Part shown: positions 6,968-15,239 of the stretch, one piece after another | Numbering within the stretch: the stretch's first letter is position 1 | Layout of the letters: each line of letters opens with the position of its first letter | Assembly: GCF_947495625.1 (NCBI RefSeq) | Contig: NZ_CANLZW010000045.1 | Span: 1 to 36,552 of the forward strand | Length of the DNA: 36,552 bases | DNA from: an uncultured Cocleimonas sp. | Lineage (GTDB): Bacteria; Pseudomonadota; Gammaproteobacteria; Thiotrichales; Thiotrichaceae | Direction: 5' to 3' | Made by a program: the position numbers and the translations under genes | Notes under the pieces: model-generated | Seen by the model: only the letters and a program-made list of their open reading frames with translations | Told to the model about the DNA's origin: nothing | Database searches by the model: none

Positions 6968-7519
6968 ATGAATACAAAAAAAGAAAAGACGATTGAAGAA
7001 TTAGAAGCTGAGGCAGAGGTCAGTAATGATATATCCGATGTGAAATGGTTTGATATACCTGTCCTACTCATTTTCTTTGTTTTATTTGTCATTGTGGCAT
7101 TACAGTTTATTACTCGATACATCTTAAACGACAGTCTTTCCTGGACTGAAGAAATCGCCCGATACACGCTAATTATGTTAGCTTTTGTTGGTTCTGCCAG
7201 TAATGTACGAAAGCATAAACATATCTTTTTAGAATTTTTTTATCGGTATCTAAGTGCAAAAGCGGTAAAAGTAATTGTACTTATTGTTGAAGTATTAGTG
7301 GGTAGTTTTTTTGCTTATGTAGGTTGGCTATGTCTTCAACTTGCTAATGAAACTACGCAGAATATGGTATCCGTTAACCTACCCAAAAACATTGTTTATT
7401 ACATTGTTACTATAGCTTGTTTTATATCATTTATATTTGCCGTTTTTAATATTGTTAAATACCTAAAGTCTTCGGCAGAAGAGATTTATACAGAAAAATT
7501 AAATATTAAGGATCACTAA
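6968..7519 (+). CDS. dctQ: TRAP transporter small membrane subunit DctQ
   Basis: A 183-aa integral membrane protein with four predicted helices (about residues 25-50, 65-85, 100-130 and 143-165). The SWTEEIARYTLIMLAFVGSA segment between helices one and two is the DctQ hallmark. The ATG at 6968 was chosen. A TTG at 6929 would add 13 residues but is preceded by nothing resembling a ribosome-binding site. The G-rich run at 6942-6948 is 19 bases from the ATG, further than optimal, so initiation may be weak or regulated. The N-terminus is unusually charged (KKEKTIEELEAEAEV). The stop codon overlaps the dctM start (TAATG), implying translational coupling. Confidence 0.9.
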   Translation: MNTKKEKTIEELEAEAEVSNDISDVKWFDIPVLLIFFVLFVIVALQFITRYILNDSLSWTEEIARYTLIMLAFVGSASNVRKHKHIFLEFFYRYLSAKAVKVIVLIVEVLVGSFFAYVGWLCLQLANETTQNMVSVNLPKNIVYYIVTIACFISFIFAVFNIVKYLKSSAEEIYTEKLNIKDH

Positions 7520-8796
7520 TGGCTCTCACACTTTTATTTGTTACCTTAATTGTATTGCTTGTAATAGGGGCTCCAGTCGCTGTTGCACTTGGATTAGCTT
7601 CATTGGTCTATATTCTGATCGATGGATTACCAAACATTATTCTAGCGCATAATATGATTAACGGTATCGACAGCTTCCCACTTCTGGCCATTCCGTTTTT
7701 TATATTGGCTGGGCACTTAATGAACACCGCAGGCATAACCACCAAGATATTTGCCTTTGCCAGAGCAATGGTCGGATGGATGCATGGTGGTTTAGGCCAC
7801 GTTAATGTAGGTGCCAGCGTGATCTTTGCCGGCATGTCAGGCGCTGCTGTTGCTGATGCCGGTGGTTTAGGAAATATTGAAATCAAGGCGATGAGAGATG
7901 CCGATTATGATGATGAGTTTTCCGTAGGTATTACGGCTGCATCATCCATTATTGGTCCTATTATTCCGCCATCTCTGCCTTTAGTGATTTATGGTGTCAT
8001 GGCCTCGGTTTCTATCGGGGAGTTATTTGCAGCGGGTCTTATTCCAGGACTTTTGATGGCTCTGTCATTGATGATAATGATTGCCTATTACGCTAAAAAA
8101 CGAAACTATCCTAGAGATAGTCACTTCGAATTAGCCGTTCTGTCTCACACCTTTAAGAAAGCCATATTACCTTTGCTCACACCTGTGATTATTATCGGTG
8201 GTGTATCTACAGGTGTTTTTACACCGACTGAATCTGCAGTGGCTGCTGTTATGTACTCTTTATTCTTGGGGTTGGTTGTTTATAAAACACTGACTTGGCG
8301 ACATATCGTCAGAGTCTCCATGGATACTATCGAGACCACTGCCGCTATTTTGATGATTATTGCCAGTGCTGCGGTTTTTGCCTGGGTTTTGACGGCGAAT
8401 CAGGTCGCGCAACACTTGGGTGATTTTCTGTTAAACCTGTCAGACAATAAAACTGTTATTTTATTAATAATAATGGTTCTGGTTTTGCTAATCGGCATGT
8501 TCATGGAAACGATAGCTGCAATGACCATACTGGTTCCTATTCTTATCCCAATTACAACAGCAGTCGGTATAGATCCTGTGCATCTGGGTATTATTGTTGT
8601 TTTAAACTTAATGCTAGGTTTGCTTACACCTCCCGTGGGGATGGTGCTATACGTACTCTCTGATGTCTCCGGGGTCAGTTTCGAAAAATGTGTTAAATCA
8701 ACTGCACCTTTTTTAATTCCCCTTATCTTCGTTTTATTGTTAATCACATTTGTTCCGGAAATCGTTTTATACCTTCCTGAAATGTTTTACCGATAA
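7519..8796 (+). CDS. dctM: TRAP transporter large membrane subunit DctM
   Basis: A 425-aa protein with about 12 membrane segments, the sodium-coupled translocation subunit of a TRAP system. Family motifs seen are IPFFILAGHLMNTAGIT, the glycine-rich GASVIFAGMSGAAVADAGG, and IIGPIIPPSLPLVIYG. The second half repeats the pattern with GMFMETIAAMTILVPILIP and NLMLGLLTPPVGMVLYV. Length is normal for DctM. It overlaps dctQ by one base. The operon may continue into the dehydrogenase 138 bp downstream, but a tetranucleotide repeat fills much of that gap. Confidence 0.95.
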   Translation: MALTLLFVTLIVLLVIGAPVAVALGLASLVYILIDGLPNIILAHNMINGIDSFPLLAIPFFILAGHLMNTAGITTKIFAFARAMVGWMHGGLGHVNVGASVIFAGMSGAAVADAGGLGNIEIKAMRDADYDDEFSVGITAASSIIGPIIPPSLPLVIYGVMASVSIGELFAAGLIPGLLMALSLMIMIAYYAKKRNYPRDSHFELAVLSHTFKKAILPLLTPVIIIGGVSTGVFTPTESAVAAVMYSLFLGLVVYKTLTWRHIVRVSMDTIETTAAILMIIASAAVFAWVLTANQVAQHLGDFLLNLSDNKTVILLIIMVLVLLIGMFMETIAAMTILVPILIPITTAVGIDPVHLGIIVVLNLMLGLLTPPVGMVLYVLSDVSGVSFEKCVKSTAPFLIPLIFVLLLITFVPEIVLYLPEMFYR

Positions 8797-8853
8797 ACAC
8801 CAGATTAGAGCAACTTTATAAATTCACACAAAATAATCAATTATTTAACTAAT

Positions 8854-8912
<59 letters not shown>

Positions 8913-8934
8913 ATAAACAAGCAGGTCAAAAATT

Positions 8935-9825
8935 ATGACAGATACAAAACTCCCAACAATAGGCTTTATTGGACTCGGCCTCATGGGTGGCAATATGGTT
9001 GAATGCCTTCAAAAGAATGGTTTTCAATTAAACGTGATGGATCTCGATGAAAATGCCGTTGCAACCGTTCTTTCGCGTGGTAATGCGAATGCGCCAAGTT
9101 CAGCGAAGGAATTGGCTGAAGCGAGCGATATCGTCATGCTTTGTCTGACAACTTCAGATGTAGTAGAAAGCATGATATATGCGGAAGACGGAATTCTGGC
9201 AGGCATAAAAGAAGGCTCTGTAGTGATCGATTTCGGTACATCTATTCCGGCTTCTACACGCAAAATAGGCGCAGACCTTGCGGCAAAAGGGGCAGGTATG
9301 ATCGATGCACCATTAGGTCGTACTCCGGCTCACGCTAAAGATGGTTTGCTGAATATCATGGCGGCTGGTGATAAAGAAACATTCGAAAAAGTTAAGCCGG
9401 TTCTGGATGTGCAAGGCGAGAATGTATTCTATTTAGGCGCGTTAGGCACAGGTCATACCACTAAGCTAATCAATAACTTCCTTGGTATGACGACCGTTTG
9501 TGCAATGTCGCAAGCTTTTGCTGTGGCGAAACTTTCGGGTATCGATGGTCAGCAGTTGTTCGACATCATGTCGGCAGGACCTTCGAACTCTCCTTTTATG
9601 CAGTTCTGTAAAAATTATGCAGTAGATAGCGTGAGTGATTTAGGCTTCTCAATCGCAAATGCAAATAAGGATATTGGCTATTTCGTAGAAATGGTTAGCG
9701 ACCTCGGAAGCAAAACTGCCATTGCTGAAGGCACCTCTGAAAATCTAAAAGCGGCACTGGATGCCGGTCTAGGTGAAGGTAATGTCCCCGAAATCTTTGA
9801 TTACTTTCTTAAACTAGAAAAGTAA
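8935..9825 (+). CDS. NAD(P)-dependent beta-hydroxyacid dehydrogenase
   Basis: A 296-aa oxidoreductase of the 3-hydroxyisobutyrate dehydrogenase / tartronate-semialdehyde reductase family. The Rossmann motif GFIGLGLMGGNM spans residues 10-21. The catalytic block G-x3-K-x3-N is G173, K177 and N181 (GHTTKLINN). The substrate-binding loop reads DAPLGRTPAHAKDG rather than the common DAPVSGG form; from memory, sulfolactaldehyde reductase YihU has a similar GRT loop, which hints at a different acid group. The coenzyme preference is not evident. The ATG has only a weak upstream site (CAGG). Its position after an IclR-controlled TRAP system suggests it oxidises or reduces the imported hydroxy acid. 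The microsatellite upstream may modulate it. Confidence 0.88.
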   Translation: MTDTKLPTIGFIGLGLMGGNMVECLQKNGFQLNVMDLDENAVATVLSRGNANAPSSAKELAEASDIVMLCLTTSDVVESMIYAEDGILAGIKEGSVVIDFGTSIPASTRKIGADLAAKGAGMIDAPLGRTPAHAKDGLLNIMAAGDKETFEKVKPVLDVQGENVFYLGALGTGHTTKLINNFLGMTTVCAMSQAFAVAKLSGIDGQQLFDIMSAGPSNSPFMQFCKNYAVDSVSDLGFSIANANKDIGYFVEMVSDLGSKTAIAEGTSENLKAALDAGLGEGNVPEIFDYFLKLEK

Positions 9826-9872
9826 TTCAAACACAACGTAAGCAAAACACAAAGCTGAAATCACATCGTTAA

Positions 9873-9896
9873 AACCTTTTCTTTGAAGAAAAGGTT
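9873..9896 (+). promoter_or_regulatory. perfect hairpin enclosing the ribosome-binding site of the next gene
   Basis: AACCTTTTCTT (9873-9883) and AAGAAAAGGTT (9886-9896) are exact complements separated by TG. The purine-rich GAAAAGG in the 3' arm is the only Shine-Dalgarno-like sequence before the ATG at 9906. Folding would hide it. No T run follows, arguing against a terminator. Confidence 0.6.
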
Positions 9897-9905
9897 CCAC
9901 TAAAT

Positions 9906-10358
9906 ATGGGATCAAAAAATATGAAGCATGAAGAAATCGCACAACAGGCTATTGAATTAGTTAAACCATCAATAGAAGCTTTGTTCGAACGAACTAATCG
10001 AAAAGAACTTCATATCGTTATTATGGATCCTCGGTTAAAACCCTGGGAATGTGACTTTAACGATGCGATTTTATATCAGGAATCCATTCGTAATACTGAT
10101 GTTTGGGAAAATCCTTACGATGAATTTGCACGTAGCAAAGCGGAACAGGCATGGCGCGACAGTCAGCCAAACGTTGTAACGCAAGCAATGCACCCATCAT
10201 CTTTACGAAAGGGTGATTTGCCTTTTTACGGATCCTTTGTTTACGGCAATGTGGTCGTCGCGTGTAGCGGTGTAGAACAATGGTTTGATATGTTAGTCAG
10301 TGGCTGGGTTGCTCTCGCCTTTGAACAACTGGCCGTGCATCAGCATCAAACACGATGA
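9906..10358 (+). CDS. GlcG/HbpS-like (DUF336) protein, tentative
   Basis: A 150-aa soluble protein without a signal peptide. I do not recognise it with certainty. The order of elements resembles the GlcG/HbpS family: a helix followed by LHIVIMD (like the nIaVvDaxG strand), an ARSKAEQAW helix, then GDLPFYGSFVYGNVVVACSGVEQWFDMLVSGWVAL, matching the family's G-x-P...G-x-V-x-x-x-x-G-V-S-G...D...A-x-A-L end. The canonical SG is CSGVE here. Such proteins often accompany hydroxyacid or glycolate metabolism and some bind haem. It follows the dehydrogenase by 80 bp and ends the apparent operon. Start codons at 9906 and 9921 are both possible. Confidence 0.5.
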   Translation: MGSKNMKHEEIAQQAIELVKPSIEALFERTNRKELHIVIMDPRLKPWECDFNDAILYQESIRNTDVWENPYDEFARSKAEQAWRDSQPNVVTQAMHPSSLRKGDLPFYGSFVYGNVVVACSGVEQWFDMLVSGWVALAFEQLAVHQHQTR

Positions 10359-10390
10359 TAACTTTGTAAAAATACTCTTGATGAAGACAG

Positions 10391-10412
10391 GGCACTTTCA
10401 GATAAAAGTGCC
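10391..10412 (+). terminator. hairpin after the TRAP/dehydrogenase operon
   Basis: GGCACTTT and AAAGTGCC are perfect 8-bp arms around CAGATA, 32 bp after the stop at 10358. There is no following T run, so termination would be weak or Rho-assisted. Confidence 0.5.
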
Positions 10413-10432
10413 TAGCTATGCATAAATTCTAT

Positions 10433-10460
10433 TTACGTTTTTTAAAAAACAAAAACGTAA
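10433..10460. terminator. 10-bp hairpin between convergent genes
   Basis: TTACGTTTTT and AAAAACGTAA are exact complements around an 8-nt A-rich loop. The arms carry T/A runs on both strands, so it could act as a bidirectional terminator for the plus-strand operon and the minus-strand gene at 10538-10921. Confidence 0.55.
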
Positions 10461-10467
10461 TATCATT

Positions 10468-10485
10468 CAAAGTAGGGGGGGTGCC
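10468..10485 (-). repeat. dispersed element, copy 1 (half element)
   Basis: On the minus strand this reads GGCACCCCCCCTACTTTG. It has the C run and TACTTT core but no G run or T tail. It lies 53 bp downstream of the stop of the minus-strand gene 10538-10921, a 3'-end position. Confidence 0.6.
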
Positions 10486-10537
10486 AGTCTTTTTAAGCTA
10501 ATACATTGGAAACGTTGTGAATATATAGCATAGTGCC

Positions 10538-10921
10538 TTATCGATATTCATCAATCAGTTGTTTAAGTTTTTCAGGGTCGTTTTTTTTCAATTTATCCAG
10601 ATCAGCTTTTACAGTTTGCTCAAGTTTATCTTTATGTCTATCCTTGACCGCCTCTATTTCAATTGTCAGCTTTTGTAATCTTTTCAGGGCATCACCTTGT
10701 TTACCTTCAGCAATTTCAATCAATGCCTCTGATAAAATTCCAAGCTGTTTACCGTAACTGGCAACGTCAGCCACGACTTCTGATTCTATGCTACGGTCTC
10801 CCGCGAAGTTAAATTCGAATTGCGGTGAAAGCAGACTCGTAATAGGAGAAATATCCTGAGTGACATCGCCACTTAATGGTCCCTTAAACATTCCTAACCA
10901 CGGAAATAACCATGGATTCAT
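10538..10921 (-). CDS. small hypothetical protein
   Basis: A 127-aa protein I cannot assign to a family. It starts at an ATG with a good AAAGGAGTCC site. No signal peptide is visible; the first residues are Trp/Pro-rich (MNPWLFPWLGMF). The C-terminal half from about residue 60 is strongly helical and charged (EALIEIAEGKQGDALKRLQKL, then EAVKDRHKDKLEQ), suggesting a coiled coil. The strong ribosome-binding site and ordinary composition argue that it is real. It is transcribed alone, between a convergent operon and a minus-strand LysE gene. Confidence 0.6.
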   Translation of the reverse strand: MNPWLFPWLGMFKGPLSGDVTQDISPITSLLSPQFEFNFAGDRSIESEVVADVASYGKQLGILSEALIEIAEGKQGDALKRLQKLTIEIEAVKDRHKDKLEQTVKADLDKLKKNDPEKLKQLIDEYR

Positions 10922-10999
10922 ATCGGACTCCTTTCAATCGAATAATGTACGTTTGATAGAATTAGTTTTTGTTAAGTGCCTTCTAGATTATTCACTGTT

Positions 11000-11614
11000 T
11001 CAGGCTTTTGCAAAACCTATTGTAAACGCTTCATTGAACAAAAATACCGCAAACAGTAAGAGTAGACCAGTAGCAAGATAAGAAAAATTGTCTTTGAGTA
11101 AGCGCGTGCCAATTTTACCAATGGCTGCATACACCACAAACATAATGCTTAAAACCAACATCATGCTCGATGCAAATACCAAGGCATTGGTGATGGTGCT
11201 ACCTGTCAGCTGATTAACAATAGCCGCGCCCGATGGAAATAATAACCAGATTTTGGGAGACAGCAACATGATGACGGCCAGATTGACAAAACCCAGAGTG
11301 AATAAGGTATTGGACTGTTTACTCTTGTACGTTTTGTAAGCGAGGTAAGTGATGTACATGCCGCCCAGAATATAAAATAACAAACCGACCTGTGAAAAAA
11401 ACGTAGAGACAAAACCAATAAAGAAAACAGAAATAACAGCCTGAGTAGATTGAATAAAAAGGCTGGCAGGAAAGAATACCTTCAAGAAAAATGCCATGAT
11501 TTCGGACACAGAAAGCTTGCGCGTTGCCTCCATCACCGACACCCATACCGGACCTGGCGTAATAAAGAAAATCAGCCAAAACAGAATGACTTTGTAGAGA
11601 ACGTCGTAATCCAT
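11000..11614 (-). CDS. LysE/RhtB-family exporter
   Basis: A 204-aa inner-membrane protein with about six helices. The family signature FFITPGPVWVSVM lies in the first helix (about residues 16-28), followed by a polar loop and further helices (QAVISVFFIGFV, GLLFYILGGMYITYLAYKTYK, LAVIMLLSPKIWLLFPS). LysE/RhtB proteins export amino acids or derivatives such as lysine, threonine and homoserine lactone; the substrate is not predictable. Length is typical (about 200-210 aa). It is a single gene. An antisense copy of the dispersed hairpin element lies about 90 bp upstream of its start. Confidence 0.88.
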   Translation of the reverse strand: MDYDVLYKVILFWLIFFITPGPVWVSVMEATRKLSVSEIMAFFLKVFFPASLFIQSTQAVISVFFIGFVSTFFSQVGLLFYILGGMYITYLAYKTYKSKQSNTLFTLGFVNLAVIMLLSPKIWLLFPSGAAIVNQLTGSTITNALVFASSMMLVLSIMFVVYAAIGKIGTRLLKDNFSYLATGLLLLFAVFLFNEAFTIGFAKA

Positions 11615-11704
11615 ATATTTAGATGCTTAGTGAGTGTTTAAGGAAGTAGCGGTGAATGAGTATCCGTCAATTATGAAGGGCTTAATAATCTGTTTATTTT
11701 AGGA

Positions 11705-11732
11705 CACCCCCGTACTTTGGGGCACTTTTTTT
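11705..11732 (+). repeat. dispersed element, copy 2 (full hairpin plus T run)
   Basis: CACCCCC, GTACTTT, GGGG, CAC, then seven T. CCCC (11708-11711) and GGGG (11719-11722) can pair over a 7-nt loop. The T tail is on the plus strand, but both neighbouring genes are on the minus strand, so it would terminate only antisense transcripts. It lies about 90 bp upstream of the LysE-type gene. Confidence 0.75.
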
Positions 11733-11769
11733 AGATTATTTTTGTTTACTACATTGTCGTATTAAAAAA

Positions 11770-12480
11770 TCAATCTAATCCAAATACACAAACTTCACCC
11801 GTTTCCAACCATAAGGGATACTTGAACATGGCTCTGGAAAATAAGCGACTCTGCAAATGCTTGCTTAACCATAGGCGCAAATTGGCGTATTCGTCTTGTG
11901 CAAACACCGCTTTATTTACGTGTGAAAACTGTCGAATAAAAGGCAGCAGCGCGAAGTCTAATAAGCTGGGGGTTGCACCCATGAAGAATTCATTCTCAGA
12001 TAAGCGTTGTTCCAGCTTTTGCACAAAGGGTTCACATTCCAGACGGCAAGCTTCTAAATCGTCGCCGTGAAAGCGTTTAGCACGTTTGTATTTTTCCAGA
12101 CTGGGTTTGAATTCTTTGTCGTTTTCTTCGATGACCTTTAGCATTTCTGTGAGTGCTTCTGGATCATTAGAGTAGAGTAGATTTTCTGGGTCGTTGCGTT
12201 TCAGTGCCCACAACATCACATCCAGGCTTTCTTCGACGACTTGATCATTCTCTGGATCAAATCCATCGTCTTTGCTTTGTCGTTGTTTTTTGACGATGAG
12301 TACAGGTACGGTGCCTTTGGGAGAGGCGTGTAGCATATCCTCTGGCTTGTCTTTCATCGTTATCGCACGTAATTGCACCTGTTGCTCAGCTAATAACAGT
12401 GCCAGCCTTGCACGCATCGCATAAGGGCAGTTTTGTAACGAATATAGAATCGCTAATGGCAGTGGCGTGTTAGTCGACAT
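11770..12480 (-). CDS. glutathione S-transferase family protein
   Basis: A 236-aa protein. The N-terminal thioredoxin-like domain begins LAILYSLQNCPYAMRARLALLLA, whose NCPY motif resembles glutaredoxin and Omega/Beta GST active sites. VPVLIV provides the cis-proline that binds glutathione, and EESLDVMLWAL supplies the expected Glu-Ser pair. The C-terminal half is all-helical (about residues 110-225) with FMGATPSLLDFALLPFIRQF, matching the GST N-capping box region. A start 33 bp upstream at 12513 is possible, but the ATG at 12480 gives the usual N-terminus. It lies 7 bp after the U32 gene, so the two are co-transcribed. The function may be detoxification or thiol repair. Confidence 0.85.
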   Translation of the reverse strand: MSTNTPLPLAILYSLQNCPYAMRARLALLLAEQQVQLRAITMKDKPEDMLHASPKGTVPVLIVKKQRQSKDDGFDPENDQVVEESLDVMLWALKRNDPENLLYSNDPEALTEMLKVIEENDKEFKPSLEKYKRAKRFHGDDLEACRLECEPFVQKLEQRLSENEFFMGATPSLLDFALLPFIRQFSHVNKAVFAQDEYANLRLWLSKHLQSRLFSRAMFKYPLWLETGEVCVFGLD

Positions 12481-12487
12481 AAAAGCG

Positions 12488-14782
12488 TTACAAACCTTGA
12501 CTGTATTGGGCATTTGTCGAGAGCGTGACGATGTGGCTTAACTCTAGTTGCGCCTGTTCTTTGTCGTAATCATTGTCTGCATTTAACAGGTTTTCGAAGT
12601 GCGTAATCAATTCGGTTTTGTCGTGTTCCTGCTTAGAACCTGCTCCAATATTGGTGAGATCGATAAAGAACTCGTCAAATAAATCGCCCAGATCATTAAC
12701 AATTTCCGGGTTCAGGAATTGCTCGTGATTGTAAATGCTAGGGTAACCACCACGTTGTTTATCGACCGCATACTTCACACCTCTAACGCTGGTAATCGTG
12801 GTTTCTTTTTTACACTTCAGCATGCAGCCATCTTCGATGCTGGGTTTTTTGCAGCCAACGGTTTGCTGGAAGAAACACTGGCGACTGGTCATCATCAGAA
12901 TAGGGTGATAGATGCTGTAGAGCATTTTGAAGTTTTCAGGGCGTGCGATATTTTTGATTTGAATACGATTTATCTCGTTAGAAATAAAGGCGCCGGCACA
13001 ATTCAATTCTTCTTGTAGTGTTAATAGCGCATAGGAATTGGTGGTGTTCAAGAAAGGTCCGGCAATCCATTCGATACCCATTTCGTAGGCGACAAAAGCG
13101 ATGCCGGTATTGTTGCTGACAATGCGAGCAGGGCGGATACGTTCGAGTAGACGCACAGACTCATCATAATCTTTGCCGATTAAAACCGCAGGAAACCACG
13201 GAATCAATTGCGGATTACGTTCAAAGATTTCGATGTATTTGTCGTTATCTTTTTTCCAGCTTTCCGGGAGTTTGAAATACACATCAGCATTGGTGAGGTT
13301 ACACAAATGCACATCTTTTTCGTCAGCGATTAGAATCGACATGTTGTGTTTAGTCGACGTTTTAGGATGATTTTCTAAACGAGGCACTTCCACATGAGGA
13401 ACAATCTCAACTTCACCGTTTAATAAATAAGCGGCCTGATTTTTCATTAAAGTCAGTTCTTTAAACGGAATACTTAAGTCTTCGCCTAAATCGCTACAAT
13501 CAAACCCTTCAATGGTATAACCATCGCTAGCAAAGTTCTTGAAGCGCTTTTCAATAACGCTTTGAGTGATGGCTAAATCTTTGGTTGTGCGCAGTTTTGA
13601 TTCGGTCTGCAAAGTATGGACTTTGTTGGTATTAATGCCGTGTTCGCCACTATCAATAACATCACCTACGGTCATGGTTAACGTTAATGGCTCATCGAGT
13701 TGACCAGAAAAAGTCATCTGCAAGGGGAGTTTTGCAATACTCAGGTATTGGGTTTTCTCTGCCAGTTCTTCGCCAATCTGATCTTTTTTAACGAATAAGT
13801 CGTCTTTGATTTCCTGAATCTGAATCACTGTTTTGGCGCTACTATTATCAACCGCGTGTTTAATACTGTGATCACGAGGGTTGTCGATGAACATATCCTT
13901 CGTCAGGTTGCCCTGTAAAAACGAGTTGGTGAAATCGCGATTAAAGACACGGTGTAAATTCGAATCATCAGCCATTAACTTACCTGATTCAACAAAGGAG
14001 TCGATCGACTTGCGCCAGGTGTCGGTCACGGTATAAACATAGTGTGCGTTTTTGATGCGGCCTTCAATTTTCAATGAATCAACCTGTGCTTCAACCAGCT
14101 GAGGCAGATCAAAATAGGCTGAATTGTCTTTAAGATTTAGCGGAAATTTATTACCCGCTTCGGTGATTTCATATTCTTCACGACATGCCTGACTGCAGCT
14201 TCCACGATTACCCGAGTTACCGACACTCACTGAACTGGAATAACACTGACCAGAAAAAGCGATACATAAAGCGCCATGTACAAACACTTCGGTAAGTACA
14301 TTGTGTTCGTGGGCGAGGGCGGTTAATGATTTCACTTCGTCGATATTCATCTCGCGTGATAAGTTAAGGCGTGATGCGCCGATCTTGGCGAGAAACTTGA
14401 TCTGCCCTTCGTTATGCGTGGTCATCTGTGTCGAGGCGTGAATATCGAGCGTCGGAAAGTACTTCTTCACTAAATTGAATACGCCAATGTCCTGCACGAT
14501 GATGCCATCGATGCCCGAGTTGACTAATTTATTCAATAGTTTGATCAGGGTAGGGAGTTCTTGTTCCAGAATCACTACATTCATTGTCAAGAACACTTCA
14601 CAATCGTATTTGTGCGCTAAACGGATAACACCGGTTAAGTCATCAAAAGAAAGGTTAGAAGCGCGATTACGCGCATTGAATTTATTCAGACCACAGTAGA
14701 CCGCATTGGCACCGGCTATGACGGCGGCTTTAATGGCTTCAACATCGCCACCGGGTGCTAATAATTCAATTTTTCTACTCAT
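12488..14782 (-). CDS. U32-family protein, RlhA-like with C-terminal extension
   Basis: A large U32 protein (764 aa from the ATG at 14782; a GTG at 14794 would add four residues). The N-terminus IELLAPGGDVEAIKAAVIAGANAVY and the block HGALCIAFSGQCY followed by NRGSCSQACREEY match E. coli RlhA (YdcP), which hydroxylates C2501 of 23S rRNA. Four cysteines near residues 173, 180, 196 and 200 are the iron-sulfur ligands expected for that family. E. coli RlhA is about 650 aa. Here about 110 further residues follow a second cysteine group (near 636, 644, 653 and 657, spacing C-x7-C-x8-C-x3-C). The extra domain is absent from the E. coli protein as I remember it. Co-transcribed with the GST gene. Confidence 0.85.
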   Translation of the reverse strand: MSRKIELLAPGGDVEAIKAAVIAGANAVYCGLNKFNARNRASNLSFDDLTGVIRLAHKYDCEVFLTMNVVILEQELPTLIKLLNKLVNSGIDGIIVQDIGVFNLVKKYFPTLDIHASTQMTTHNEGQIKFLAKIGASRLNLSREMNIDEVKSLTALAHEHNVLTEVFVHGALCIAFSGQCYSSSVSVGNSGNRGSCSQACREEYEITEAGNKFPLNLKDNSAYFDLPQLVEAQVDSLKIEGRIKNAHYVYTVTDTWRKSIDSFVESGKLMADDSNLHRVFNRDFTNSFLQGNLTKDMFIDNPRDHSIKHAVDNSSAKTVIQIQEIKDDLFVKKDQIGEELAEKTQYLSIAKLPLQMTFSGQLDEPLTLTMTVGDVIDSGEHGINTNKVHTLQTESKLRTTKDLAITQSVIEKRFKNFASDGYTIEGFDCSDLGEDLSIPFKELTLMKNQAAYLLNGEVEIVPHVEVPRLENHPKTSTKHNMSILIADEKDVHLCNLTNADVYFKLPESWKKDNDKYIEIFERNPQLIPWFPAVLIGKDYDESVRLLERIRPARIVSNNTGIAFVAYEMGIEWIAGPFLNTTNSYALLTLQEELNCAGAFISNEINRIQIKNIARPENFKMLYSIYHPILMMTSRQCFFQQTVGCKKPSIEDGCMLKCKKETTITSVRGVKYAVDKQRGGYPSIYNHEQFLNPEIVNDLGDLFDEFFIDLTNIGAGSKQEHDKTELITHFENLLNADNDYDKEQAQLELSHIVTLSTNAQYSQGL

Positions 14783-15037
14783 GTTGCTACTCACTAACTT
14801 CTTTAACTTTTATGTTACTAATTGGGCAGGCCGATATGTTTAGTTGGATACGGACAGTGGATGGTTTATCGCGCGATTTTAACGGTAATGGAGAAGTATC
14901 GCTATGTTTCTTATGAATGCCAAATAGTACATTCGTAGCAGGGTGAATAAGTAGCCGAGTTTCACCATAAAAAACTCTAGGGATTGAAGATGAGTAGTCA
15001 AGGTACATCGACGATTCCTTACTGAATCTACGATGGA

Positions 15038-15067
15038 CTTTCTTGGCTCCTGGTGAGCCTAAGAAAG
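15038..15067 (+). other. 12-bp hairpin with one bulge
   Basis: CTTTCTTGGCTC (15038-15049) pairs with GAGCCTAAGAAAG (15055-15067) around CTGGT with one bulged T. It lies immediately before the dispersed element at 15069. Confidence 0.7.
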
Positions 15068-15068
15068 C

Positions 15069-15096
15069 CACCTCTCCACTTATGGGCACTTTTTTT
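15069..15096 (+). repeat. dispersed element, copy 3
   Basis: CACCTCTCC, ACTTAT, GGGCAC, then seven T. The C run is interrupted, so stem pairing is weaker than in other copies. Oriented plus, it sits 144 bp upstream of the AEC transporter start, where it could act as an attenuator or end a small RNA. Confidence 0.65.
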
Positions 15097-15239
15097 AAGC
15101 GCTTTTTTCTACATCTATTTAAATGGCTAAAAGACAAAACTCTGCTTTCTTCTTAGACCTAGAATATAGGATAATTCAAATTCAATAATCAGAAGTACAT
15201 TCTCCTCTCTTGTAGCCAATTAGCATTCACTTATTTGTC

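Larger units (their letters stand above)
14783..15239. other. 457-bp divergent intergenic region with hairpins, no convincing gene
   Basis: This lies between the U32 gene (minus) and the AEC transporter (plus). GAGTTT/AAACTC arms (14957-14977) and a longer hairpin (15038-15067) are followed by a dispersed element with seven T. The series could be a plus-strand small RNA or the leader of the transporter gene, with a terminator at 15096. A 116-codon minus-strand frame spans it but looks non-coding. Confidence 0.4.

Noticed and set aside
14787-15137. A 116-codon minus-strand frame in the gap before the AEC transporter
   Set aside because: Its first codons are the complement of the dispersed element (KKVPISGEV), its composition is Ser/Arg/Lys-rich without a domain, and it overlaps the U32 gene start. 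It has no ribosome-binding site.
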